The translations under genes and the position numbers were made by a program. From NCBI GenBank assembly GCA_004335635.1, contig QAXH01002276.1:1-25487 (forward strand): DNA of 25,487 bases. The letters are read 5' to 3'. The notes below the pieces were generated by a model. That model saw only the letters and a list, made by a program, of their open reading frames with translations, was not told the DNA's origin and made no database searches. Of the stretch, positions 11,117 through 21,787 are shown one piece after another; the first letter of the stretch is position 1, and each line of letters starts with the position of its first letter. Origin of the DNA: Chloromonas sp. AAM2 (lineage: Eukaryota; Chlorophyta; Chlorophyceae; Chlamydomonadales; Chlamydomonadaceae).

Positions 11117-12223
11117 TCGGCCAGCTACCTAACGCACAACGCATTAGCAGCACCACTGCCGGGCCGCAGCACGAAGGCAATTATTTTAGCACTGGTAGTC
11201 TGGTACCGCTGCTGGGTGCTGGCTTTTTAATTGCCCGCTTGATGCTTTCTTGTTCTTTCATGCTGTTGTCAATTGGAGAGTCTCGTGAGTGTTGATAAGG
11301 CCCTCATTGTCTGACGTGTGCAAACCGATTGCAGTAGCAGGAGAATGGATACAAAGTTGTGAACCATGCCAGGCCCGCCCAGGTGTACTTGGTTGACACG
11401 GATAGACTGCCAAATACACAGACTTGATGGTTTGGATTTCAGGAGAATTACTGCTCCTTGTGGTTATAGGGCAGTCAAGCGTGAAGTCAGAGTCCAGTTG
11501 CTTTTGATTACAGGCTTGCTCCTCGTCAGGTTGGGTTGTGATGGAAATCCACACGGAGTTCCGGTCCTTTGTCGCTCAGTTGTCCAACAGCTGGTGTAGT
11601 GTTGAGAGGTTTGCTTCCAAACTTGCCACCAGGTGCCGGTAGCTGTTGTGCTGTTTGCCTACACAGCTGTTCCAGGGTGAAGACAAGCTGTAAACGCCTG
11701 GTTTGTTCGCACGCGCCCACCTAGCAGCGTGTTCAAAGATGGTCATTGTGTGTAATCAGGCCATGGGTGCATGGCACAGCACGCACAGCACGCAGTCCAA
11801 TGTACCGAATAAGAATACGGGACACGTACTCATTCGAAATTATAATCTCTTGCAATTGCCAAACTTGCAGTGGGCACCCATGTCATCCATGCGTTAAAGT
11901 TTTTGAGCCGTGCAAGTGTCGGTTGCGTTCGTTGAGCGGAATTGTGTAGGGAACGGGAACGGGCGCGTACTGACAAACTACTCAAATTGTGTGTTATTCC
12001 ACTACAACAACCACACCGTCGCCCGGGGCTCGCAAGTGTGCCGGCGTTCGGCACATGAGCCTTGGACGTTGCGCAGGGAAGGTGAGCGGCTTTCATCGCA
12101 AGCGTAAGAACTTTGCGACCATACTCACCGCCCAGGCGCCGTCGTTGGACACAATTGTTGCATCTTGTCATGCAGGCCGGCTGACAGCGTTGGTGTCGGT
12201 CCAGTGCACAGGTCCAGTGCAGG
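11117..12223. other. Intergenic region between PCD and the coiled-coil gene
   Basis: No exon chain found. It holds the PCD 3' flank, with TGTAA at 11689-11693 and 11751-11755, and the 5' flank of the next gene. GGTCCAGTGCA occurs twice just before that gene's ATG (12198-12222). A stretch at about 11224-11264 (TAATTGCCCGCTTG then CATGCTG) loosely resembles 9787-9821 in PCD intron 1. Confidence 0.5.
11689..11693 (+). terminator. Candidate polyadenylation signal TGTAA for PCD
   Basis: First TGTAA after the PCD stop codon, about 570 bases downstream; another lies at 11751. The distance is long for a 3' UTR, so this is weak. Confidence 0.25.
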
Positions 12224-15200
12224 ATGAGCGCAGCAGCAGACCCTGTGAAGGGACAGCTGGAATCCTTGAAGTCACAGGCATCTACATTGCGCAAGCAGTT
12301 AGGAGCAAGCTTCAGCCGGGCAGAAGGAGAGGGACTGGCCCCACCGCTTCCACAGCATGCACTCCCCGCAAGCCATGCACTCCACCACAGTAGCAGCAAG
12401 TACGGAGCACACCTGGCACATGCATCTAGCATGCGCCATGACTCCAGCTCCACCATGACAAGTCAATACAGCCCCAGCCATACAAGTTCGATACGGGGTA
12501 CCTCAGCCTGGCAGGCTTACTCGCATGCGCCATCAACAATCCCATCCCAGACACAGAGGTACATCTCCAGCACACGCGCAACAGCCCCAGCCTACACCAG
12601 CACCACAACTCGCCCAGCCTCCATGCATGCTCATGCCATCACCGAACCGTACAATGTTCGGCATGCATCACCAGGGCGGCCAATGGCTGCTCACCACTCT
12701 GACATACCCCATTTGGCATCGCCACACCGCACTTGGCCAGCAGCATACCCCACCAGCTACCCCCATGCCGCAACAGGGGCCGCATGGTCACAGCCGCACA
12801 TGCACCATGTGGTAGCCAGCAGGCACAGCCCAGGGCTGGACGAAGGTCTGCATGGGCATGGATGTGGTGGTGGTGGTGTGGCGGCAGCGGGGTTGGTGGC
12901 GAGGGAGGAGTCTAGGCTCAGGGAGATGCTGCAGGAGGTGCGGCATGAGAGACGCAGGCTGGAGGACAAAATCTTGTCAGGCGATTCTCAGGTAAATGCA
13001 TAAAGCTTGGAACTTCAAACGTCAACAGCAGTATTAACACGATTACATGGCCCTACCTAAGCACCGGCCGTGTCCAATCCCGCTCACACGACGAGCACTA
13101 GGCTATTCCACAAGCAGAGTGACAGTTGTAGCCCAATCAAGACAGTCTTATTCAGGTCGCATCAGACAGCAGCCAATCAGCAGATTGGCTGGTACCCTGT
13201 GTGGTGGTGTCCATCCTCGGGCGCACAGCAACCGAACAGCGGTTGGCACGCTGGTACCTGCTTGCAAGCAATTTTGTCCTTGTAGTGTGGTTGCCTTCTA
13301 GGCTGCCGGTGCTCTGTTCTTGCTTGTTGATGTAATGTGCCATCTCGCAGACTGTTTGCTTTCTCACAACCTCTGCATGTAACCTGTTGTTGCAAGTGTG
13401 TGGTGTGTCCACAGGGCATTCGGCTTCAGGAGCTGCGTGATGAGTTGGAGCGGCAGGTGGGGGCACTCAGCAGGCAGCGGTGATGCAAGTTGACTGATGA
13501 ATGGGTTGCTGAAGATTGGGGAGAATAGGGCCGTGTCAGCATATGTGGACAGTATACCCTTCATGTGGACACCACCACGCAGGTGGGGGCTCTCAGCAGG
13601 CAGCGGGATGGGCTGGAGGCGGAGACGGGTGGCATGGCCAACGCACAGCAGGCAGCCGCAGGGGCAGAGCATGAGGTGAGGCAAGGGCAAGCGGTGGCAA
13701 GTGGGGCGGTTGCTTGGTGTGTTTAGCCGTGGTCAGATGATTGCACTAGTACTGGTAGATTGGAGCACCATGTGTCACTGTAGCCCTGCCATGCTGTCTG
13801 TGTGTGCCTCGTGTGCAGGCGTTGTTTCTGCGTGAAGCCCTTGCAGCCGAACAGCATGCAGTGGGGCAGCTGCAGAGCGCACGTGGCGAGGTAAGGCGTT
13901 GGTTGGAGAAGAATGGAACAACGATGGTTCGCTCGGGTTCGCTCGGGCGTTGGCTGTCTTCTGCTGCTGGCCAGTGACAGTTTCAAAATTGTCCCAGAAC
14001 TGGCAATTGTTTGTGGTGGTGGTAACTTGTCTTGATTAATTCTGACAGTTCCAGTTGTTGCTTCTTTGTGTTCGTTCACAGTCTTGGAATTGTACAACAA
14101 AGCGCCAGACTGCAAGAGCGCTCGGTAAACAGCGCAGAGTTGAGCACATCAGCGGCTAGGAGCTTATTGACATGCCAACCACCAGCTCGAAATTCATTCC
14201 CAACCCTCCACATTGCAGCTGGTTGCTGCCTCTTGCAGCCCTACCTTCGCTGTTGTTTTGCGTACTGTTGTCTGGTAACTGGTCCTCTGGTATTCCACAG
14301 TTTCCCGGCTGCCTCTGGGATGGTGCCTGTCCTTCACAGATGGAGGGAAAATTGTCGGAGTTGGCCGCGTCCATTGACAGCTTGGCCAGCCAACACGCCC
14401 AGGTGGGGACATAGCCGGTCTGAGATGCTCATACAATGTGTAGAAAACACACTAGCAGCTACAAGATGTACATTGAGGTGGTGTGTTCAGCCACTCAGGC
14501 CCGCATACACTTGTGGGATTTCTGACCAACTGCTTTCTGATGCCCTTCCGATGTTATTTGTTGCCACATGCCCATCCGATGTTAATATCAGCCCTTCCGA
14601 TGTTGTTTGTTGTCTCTTAAACCCTGCCTTATGATGCTACGTTATTGCATTTTGTAGCGTATTGAGCCGACCACACACGGCTTCTGATGCTGGATGGTTG
14701 CCTGTGCCTGCCCCCAGGCGGTGGCCGGACTGACCAGCGAGCGTGACACCCTCTCCGCCAAGCACGCCAAGGCACTCAACAAGCTCACCAAGACTGAAGG
14801 GGACCTGGCGGTTGTAAGGGGTGAATTGGAAACGCTGAAGAAGGAGGTAAGAAACTGGCACATGATGACCAGGGCTCAGCACGCTATGCGTCAGTGCCGC
14901 CAGCCTTTGTATGAGGCGCAGTGATGACTTGGCCTTGAGTCACACGCAACAATGAAAAATCGTGAGCCTTGCGCATCGTTGAAGAGGCCCGTGTGCACCG
15001 CACTTGCCGTGTTACCAAAGCTCCTAGCTCTAATCCACGTGGGCTCTGCTGTTACCACGTGACAGGTTCATGCACGTGAGCTCGCCCTGGCAGAGGTCCG
15101 GGCAAGTGCCGAGGTGCTGCAAGCCGCAAGCAGCCAAATGCAGGTACAGCAGTAAGGGCGGGCAAGGAGGGTACAGCACATGACCTCAGGGCCATGGGTG

Positions 15201-18200
15201 CATGACGCAGGAGCAGCACACAAGCAACATTGCTTTCGTCTCAGGCAAATCAAGCCATGCTTGCATGGTTTGTGGGGGGAAATATTCTGCAGTCCCTGTG
15301 TGCCCCACACCCTCACCCTCCTGCATGGAATCCGGCTCATACATCATACCATGGCCGTTTACGGCTCACACAATATATAGCCAGTATTTCCTTCGCATTT
15401 TCACATCTTCGCTTTGTACACATGCATGTGAGGCGGCGTGTGTGCCTGCCATGTCTCAGGCTCAGTTGAGCGGCAGTAAGCGTGAGCTTGAGGGTCGCTG
15501 CCATGACCTGACCCGCCAGCTGGACGAGGCCAGGCAGGAGGGGGCGCAGGCCCATGCAGCGGCCACACGCACACAGGCAGAGTGGCAGGAGACAAGCAAC
15601 CAGGTGGGTCTCTCCTCTCTAGCGCAGCTGGTGAAGTACTGGGCTGCCCACAAAACAAAACCAAGCGAAGGCGCCACCTTGCTAGTTTGGCTGAAGGCCA
15701 TGTCGTAACCCAGGAGTTAAACAACTGGCATGTGATGTGGCATGCATAGAACGGCAGTCAGGCTGAGCAGAGGAGGTTGGAATTGATTGGTGCTGTGTCA
15801 AAGCTGACTGAACCCTATCTTAGCCTGAGTAAACCCCTTGCCCTTGCCTCGGCCCTGCAGCCAAACCCTGACTTACAAGCCCTGATAAAGCCTGACGCAA
15901 CCCTGTCTCAACACCGAATGAACCCGTTGCCCTTTGCTCTGAAGTTCAAAGCCTGGTAAATCCGACTAGAAGTCTATTCAAGCCTTTGGAAAAGCCGACT
16001 AAGTCCATTATCTATCTCAACCCCTTGTCCTGCAGCTCAAGGAGTCTCTAACCCGGTCAGACTTCCTCCGGTCCGAGCGCGACAAGCTATTTCGGGCCCT
16101 GCAGGGCGAACAGGCCACGGCAGCGGAACTGCGCAAACAGCTGGAGGCAGCAAACGCACAGGTTGGTTGTACTTATATGTAGTAGAGCATGTACAATATG
16201 CTGTGAGGCAGTGATGTATGCTTGTTGCAGGGCTTGACAGGTAGCAGGGGCCATGAAAGGATACTACTTGAACAACTTACTCACTCTTGCATTCAGACAC
16301 GTTACCGTGTTTTTTTGCTCACAGTAACAGTTGCATGAGTGCTATGATCCTTGCTGCCATTAGTCACTTGCGCGGTATCCCGTTCGGAGACATGGTTCAT
16401 TGGGCTCATCGGGCTCAACGGGAATGCTTGTTTGAGGCTGTTAGTTTGATGCATCTGCTGACACACAATCAACTAGTACGGTACTGAAAGTAGTTCTGTA
16501 ATGTAAGCACTACAATTTCGATGCTCTTGTTGTGTGCGTAACCCTTGTCCGCGCCTGTCCTCACAGGGCAGGGTCAGGATACTACAGTGTAGGAGTGATA
16601 CTCAACCAATCCGTCACGTGCTGTGCACGTGCCCCACGTGTGCCTGGTGCAGGCGTCCGTTTCTGAGGCATCACGTGTCCATGTTGAGCATGTATCCCGT
16701 CAGGAGGTGGAGGCGCTTCACCGGGAGCATGACACGCGCATGGCAGCTGTGACAAGGCAGTGAGTGCGGCAATTGGCACAAGAAATAAATGTTCATGCAT
16801 AACGAGCGGTGATCTACAGTATGATATGCGTCTAGGTGCATCCTGGTAAAACAGAATGCCACCTGAACTCTACCAATCAGACAATCCTTGTTGAGAATCC
16901 AGACGTGTATGTGTTGGCACAGTCTCTCAATGCCGTTGACAGTGCATCCATAACTAGGCGTCTTGCTTGGCTTGCTGCATGCCTAAGATGTTGAACTGAT
17001 GAGCTGGCAGTTTGGACCTTTGGTAAAGTAGATCGTTCCAACTGAACATCGTTTTTCTGTGTGTGAAACTGCGGACTGAATTCTTTGCTTGCACGATGTG
17101 TGGTGTCCATTTGACAGGTTTGAGGCTCAGCTAGCAGCGGCTGACAAAGCGGCAGCGGCTGCAGTCAAGCAACACGACAGCAGCACACACACCGGGGAGA
17201 AACTGCTCGAGGTGTGTGGTCGTCAGGGTCAACAGTCAGCTGCAGCCAAAATTGATGTTCACTTTGAACAGCACGATCAACCCATCGGAGCAACATGACG
17301 TGTGCACCGGCTTCTGCACACACAAACCCGTTGTTGAGCTTAACTAGAGTGATGATCTGCGCAGGTGCATGAGGGCCTGCGGCGTGAGCGCGATGAGCTG
17401 TGGCATGAGCTGGAAGGGCTGAGGGCAGAGCTGGCAGAGACTCAGCAGGAAAGGGACCAGCTGGCAAGCAAGGTGCGCGGGTATGGCGGTTAACAATTAT
17501 GTTTTGAAACAGAAATTTTTCGTTGGCAACGGGGTTACTGAGAATGCTGCCACTGAAATGCTGCAATGAAAACCCAACGAGAACTAAGTAGCTGGACATA
17601 TATTGCCTGGAGCGTGTCGAGCGCTTGAAACTCTTGAAGACACGGTCAAAACCCTAGTCCTTTGGGTATTTGATCAGCCCATGCAAGGCACCTCAGGGCG
17701 CGAAAGCCACCAGAAACGCACAACATCACCTGCTCAAACAGTCACAAAAGACGACATTGGCAGAGCTGCAGCCATTCGCAAGGTCACTCAAATTCATCGG
17801 AACATTGCATCCATGGTACAGGACCCTGTAGCTGCCGCAGCCATGCACTGCGCTACTATACGTTGCACGATGGCGCTGGCTCTCGCGTAGGTGCAGGCTC
17901 TAGGGAGATCGCTGTGTGCCAAGCATGGCACTTCCATGGTGAAAACGGGTCTCCAGAATGGCAGAGAATGAGCACAAGCGCGCGCGGCTCTCGCCATACT
18001 TCGTAGGGTTGCAGCCGCGTGCTGAGAGTGCCCCACACAGCAATATGGACCTGGCCACTTTTGATCAAAATTTCAAAGTGAAAACGCAACGAGGCAAACA
18101 TAAATGATAACCGCTACAATGCATATCGCCGAACATATTTCCTTTTCCTGGGTGTGTCCAGTAAAGCAAGACGTGTATTGCCGACCGAAGTTGCTTGTCC

Positions 18201-18942
18201 GCTTGTGAAACAAGAAGGGCAGCCCGCAAGCTGTCGCGCAAACTGAAGGCAGTTGTCTGGCTGGCGCAAGAGGCGATAAGGTGCAACATGTGCGCCAGCA
18301 GGTATGCCAGAGGGAAAATGTGAAGGCTGTAATGTTACGGCGTTCGTGCAGGTGGGCCTGCTGCGTTCAGAGGTCAAGGCGACAATGGACGATGTGCGTG
18401 GAGATCGCGAAGCACGCCTGAACGCAGCGGCCCAGCAGCATGACTATGAAATGGCACAAGTGCGAGCGCACTACGAGGGGCAAGCGGCAGCAGCAGCAGA
18501 CCAGCACGGAGCGCAAATTCGAGGTGAGTGGCGATCGCGTTACTGCACCGTTTAAGTTTCGTCCGCTGTCCGCTGTCTCGAACTGGCTCGCATGTTTTGC
18601 ATGGACGTCACGGTTGCTTTGATCAACCTTTCATCTTCATGATATGCAAATGCCTACATACCTGGCCTGGATTTTATAAACGCATTGTCACGAAGGGTCG
18701 TTGTTCGCTGCGCACGTGCAGAGCTGATGGAGATGGTGACCCGGCTCAAAGTGGAGCTGGCCGATGCGCAGCGTTCGAGTGACAAATTCAAATCGACAGT
18801 GTCGCTGCTGCGGGACCAGCTTGCAGAAGCATTAGTGCTGCGCGACAACTTGGATCGCGAGGTCGCGCAAGAGCGAGCCTATGGCGAGGAGCTTGGAAGG
18901 CTCGTAGCCGAGATGAAGGCTGCGACGAGGGGCATCCCTTAA
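12224..18942 (+). CDS. Long coiled-coil protein, function unknown
   Basis: Fourteen exons: 12224-12991, 13415-13456, 13583-13675, 13819-13890, 14340-14402, 14718-14846, 15066-15143, 15460-15603, 16036-16161, 16653-16759, 17118-17211, 17365-17472, 18352-18523 and 18722-18942. They join in frame to 738 residues. Residues 1 to about 225 are low complexity, rich in Ser, His, Ala, Pro and Thr, apart from a short helix near the start (QLESLKSQASTLRKQL). From REESRLREML (about 227) to the end the protein is almost entirely Glu/Arg/Gln/Ala/Leu heptad-like helix, for example ERDTLSAKHAKALNKLTKTE, SKRELEGRCHDLTRQLDEAR and LLRDQLAEALVLRDNLDREV. No membrane segment or enzyme motif is visible. Exons 2-9 and 12 are all phase 0-0. 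This composition suits a structural, centrosomal/basal-body or cytoskeletal protein, but that is only a guess. One or two tiny exons may be missing from the model. Confidence 0.85.
12992..13414 (+). other. Intron 1 of the coiled-coil gene with a perfect hairpin
   Basis: The 423-base intron contains a 9-bp perfect inverted repeat at 13170-13191 (CAGCCAATC, loop AGCA, GATTGGCTG). No coding signal is seen. The hairpin could pair in the pre-mRNA; a role is not shown. Confidence 0.6.
13453..13480 (+). repeat. Intron-boundary direct repeat, copy 1 (donor side)
   Basis: The 28 bases span the last 4 bases of exon 2 and the first 24 of intron 2, beginning GCAG|GTGGGGGC. They are repeated at 13579-13606 with one mismatch (A/T). 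Read through, this copy encodes VGALSRQR and then meets TGA at 13481, so intron retention truncates the protein. Confidence 0.92.
13579..13606 (+). repeat. Intron-boundary direct repeat, copy 2 (acceptor side and exon 3 start)
   Basis: The last 4 intron bases GCAG and the first 24 bases of exon 3 (VGALSRQR) repeat copy 1 at 27 of 28 positions. The copies are 126 bases apart, exactly the length of the intron between them (13457-13582). Confidence 0.92.
13985..14009 (+). repeat. Dispersed repeat core, copy R2, in intron 4 of the coiled-coil gene
   Basis: This copy holds the core TTGTCCCAGAACTGGCAA with a few flanking bases but lacks the GGCGGTAATACAG block and the T-run. It is a short fragment of the family seen at 61-194 and around 24.8-25.4 kb. 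Confidence 0.75.
14542..14612 (+). repeat. Three degenerate copies of a 17-22 base unit in intron 5
   Basis: GCCCTTCCGATGTT occurs at 14542 and 14591, and GCCCATCCGATGTT at 14570. The first and last are followed by ATTTGTTG or GTTTGTTG. This is a small minisatellite-like cluster inside an intron of the coiled-coil gene. Confidence 0.8.
17473..18351 (+). other. Intron 12 of the coiled-coil gene with an internal open frame
   Basis: The largest intron of this gene in the model (879 bases). It contains a 95-codon plus-strand frame at 17603-17890 with protein-like composition around residues 50-90 (KDDIGRAAAIRKVTQIHRNI). I recognise no family. It is not in phase with the flanking exons and carries no matching splice sites, so I left it out of the protein. 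Confidence 0.5.
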
Positions 18943-20655
18943 CCAGGAACGCATTTGCAACGAGCCTGAACACACTGCAGGGTTAGGTTATGGCAGGAAG
19001 ACTCTAAAGTGGTTTGTGGCTTACGTGCCCACTGGCGCAAGCCTCCGGCATGGTGCGCCATGGCAGGACACTGGATGTGGCCTCCAGTACAACACCTCTC
19101 TCACTCAGCACACTAAGCACTGGATGCAGCTAGTCATAAGCGTCCTACCACACCCGGGCACGTCACTGCAATCTCAGCTGCGCAAACCAACGTATTGAAA
19201 AGACACCCTCGGTGGCCCTCTTCTGGTCAGGGCCCGGGCGACATTCTTCTTCATGCCTTATCGTAAGCTCTGCGAGACCTCCACTTAACCTACCCACTCA
19301 GTTGCTTGCCTAGTTTCACTTATTTTCTTATTCTCATCTCTGTCGCACAATGATAGTCGCTCAAGTGCACCATGCACTACCATCACATGGATTGAAGGAG
19401 CATAACAAACCACCACACGAATTCAAGGAGCCCGACATGTGTGCACACGTGAAAGGGATTGGGAATCATAACAGTCGTGATATGCAGCTGTATCTGGCAT
19501 TTAAGTGTTTAAGCTGTCATTGACCTTGTAGCTGAGCGTAACACCTCTGTTACAACAGCTACCACCGTTGTTCCCTGCACCATGTGCGCTTATTGTTCGT
19601 TTACCAGCACAGTGCGACAGATTTCACTGATACTTAAGGCATCACTCCAAGCCACAACACTTGGCGCCTGCCATTAGCTTTGTGTTGAGCCTGCGTTTTG
19701 CAATCTGACTGTTTTAAGATGGAGAGCACGGATTGCAAAGTCACAGGCGTGGCAAACAAAATTGGCAGCCATAACGCAATTGTGCTTGCATTGGTTGCCA
19801 GTGCACAGCACTGATCTCGCATACTCCATGCGCTTGTCCCGGCAAGACGTTCACCGCTGTAACACTGGGACGAGTCCGGTCAACACTGGGACGAGTAACA
19901 GGATCCTGTGAGAGTTATAAACGTACAACGACGGATGCCAAGGTGTAGGCCCCGGCGATAGTGTGACATACAACTGCAAACTGAGTGTGAGCATGTTCCA
20001 CGTGGGGGCCTGAGAACAGCCGCACGGGGGCATGAGCACAATACGTGCACAGCCTGCTGCCATGTAAGAGTTGCTGATTTTTAGGCCTTGCATGGCACAC
20101 AAGGCACGATCCAGACATGCATTCTGTCACCATTCGTCAGTCTGGAAGCTGCAATTTGGCAGTTTGGTACCAAGCAGAACGGCAGAATGGCCGAGTGGCC
20201 GAGACCTAGAGTGGACAGACACCCGGGTGAGCCCCAGTGAGGACATGTGGGACAGCGAAAAAATATTAAGGGTTGTCAACTTGTTTCATGACCTCTTATA
20301 GACCGGGGAACGACTCGAAGCAAGAAAAGGAAGTAACTGAAGGCGAGAGCTGACACCATTGCGCCCAAAATGGCCAGGCCTAATGCATGTCAATGTTCAA
20401 CCAGTGTTTTGTTGTTGTTGTTGTTGTTGTTGGTGGTGTTGTTGTTGTTGTTGTTGTTGTTTACGTGGCCTTCAGTCCGGGGAGGACTGCTCAGCGGGGT
20501 CGAGGGAGGGAGGGATGTTCAACCAGTGTTGCATGTGGAAGCATGCACTTACACAAAATATGATTTCACAAGTGAAGCGATCAACAGTCCAAGCTCATGT
20601 CGTCAAACTGCATGTGAAGGAGAATGTTGTAATAGCGCGACCGTACAATTCATAA
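18943..20655. other. Gene-poor region, left part
   Basis: This is the 3' flank of the coiled-coil gene followed by sequence with no supportable exon on either strand. It contains a 15-base direct repeat AACACTGGGACGAGT at 19861-19875 and 19882-19896, and a GTT microsatellite near 20.4 kb. The first TGTAA after the coiled-coil stop codon is about 0.9 kb away, so the 3' end of that transcript is unclear. Confidence 0.5.
20408..20462 (+). repeat. GTT trinucleotide microsatellite
   Basis: About 18 units of GTT, interrupted once by GGTGGT in the middle. The frames through it encode runs of Leu, Val or Cys and are not credible genes. Confidence 0.95.
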
Positions 20656-21056
20656 TCAATTGCTAAGGTCATTAATTTGTGAAGTAATCGTCTGGCTGGC
20701 CTGTTGTATACGAAATGCTATACGCTTCGCAAGATTGCACCGGTAACTTTCCTCAATGCCCTGCACAGCACTCTGCAGCTTCTCAAACAAGGTTATACCG
20801 GCATCCTTCCAATCGCACATAAAAACATCATTCTTATACGCATTCAACGACACCACGACGACGCATACTTGAATGTGTCATATGGATCGTACTGCATAAT
20901 TGAAATGAACAGGCCATCGCAATATATACGAGAACATGCCCATTTCAGTGGTACATTTTCACAATTTGCGCAAATGGGTGATATGGGTTAGGACGTGCTG
21001 CATGGTGTGCACTTCAGTTTCTGACAAAGCACAATCTGCAGATGGAGCTCACCAAT
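20656..21056 (-). pseudogene. Decayed AT-rich reading frame of unknown origin
   Basis: On the minus strand, a protein-like frame runs from about 21056 leftward. It is broken by a TAA at 20990-20988 and by a frame change at about 20852-20851 (two extra bases in GTGGTGTCG), then continues in the new frame to a stop at 20656. Composition is protein-like on both sides of each break: paired cysteines (CTPC, CANC) before it, aromatic-rich YDPYDTFKYASSW just before the shift, and FEKLQSAVQGIEE and AKRIAFRIQQ after it. By hand count the segment is about 40% G+C, lower than the nearby exons. I do not recognise the family. It could be a mobile-element or viral fragment, or a dying gene. Splicing is less likely because no GT-AG pair fits the breaks. 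Confidence 0.35.
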
Positions 21057-21787
21057 TTATAACTGCCCCCTCGTGACTCACATACTGGTTTTGCACATGG
21101 ATACTCATGTGTGTGCAGAACCGCCCTAATCTGCTGCGGCGCGGCATCCATCCCAAACTGGGGCGGATGGAGGTTGGCACATCCATCCCGAAGTGAAGAC
21201 GATTGTAGCGTGACATGATGGTCAGGGCAGTGGGCTCAGATTGCCTGCAGTGCTGCTGTGGGGGTGTGCCACAGCGGCCTTACACACTGCAGGGTGCACA
21301 GCCAGCCACACTGCCTATGGTGGCTGTCCGAGTTCTTTGAATGGAGCCACTGTAGTACGTCTCTCTCTCCAGAGAGGTGTAAATAACCAGTTGAAGCTAG
21401 AAGGGTGAACCTTCGCAGACCTTCCCCACGCTGGTTAATGCTCGGTTGCGGGTCTGGTGATCTCGCTGTCCAACGAGGTGTGTGTGTATATCGTCCCACA
21501 ATGTTGTTGTTGGTCTTCTTGCTTGCATGCACCGAGAGGAGCACCACATATACGCCTCTATGAGTCAGCTTGAGCGAGGTCCGAGCAACAATAAAGTAGC
21601 TCCGAAAGTAGCTCCGTGGCTTATCTGCTATGGCCTTGCGATGCGATGCACTATGCTAACTGTTGATTGACAAAAGCTCACAGAGTGTAACCAGCTGGCG
21701 AGCATGAGCTTGACTCATCGCTCACTCTTGTGACACGGCCTGGTGCTGCCGACATCCAGCTGGTGATTGCTATTGTCTGAATACACA
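21057..21787. other. Intergenic region upstream of the alpha/beta-hydrolase
   Basis: No exon found. CATCCATCCC occurs twice at about 21146-21190. The hydrolase promoter and 5' UTR must lie here, but I see no clear core element. Confidence 0.45.

Noticed and set aside
9787..11264. Loose similarity between PCD intron 1 (near 9787-9821) and the region after PCD (near 11224-11264).
   Set aside because: The match is about 35 bases of T-rich sequence with gaps, too weak to call a duplication by eye.
14542..14612. Short spaced repeats that could suggest a CRISPR-like array.
   Set aside because: Only three degenerate units, uneven spacers, and the site is an intron of a eukaryotic gene.
15762..15794. 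A possible 33-base coiled-coil exon (AEQRRLELIGA) between exons 8 and 9.
   Set aside because: The phase fits but the donor GTGTCA is weak and the model closes without it; RNA data could restore it.
20181..20203. tRNA-like start: TGGCCGAGTGG resembles the D-arm of tRNA-Ser or tRNA-Leu.
   Set aside because: No anticodon arm, long variable arm or GGTTCGANTCC T-loop follows within 100 bases.
20359..20666. Two 98-codon frames with long Cys or Leu runs.
   Set aside because: They are produced by the GTT microsatellite.
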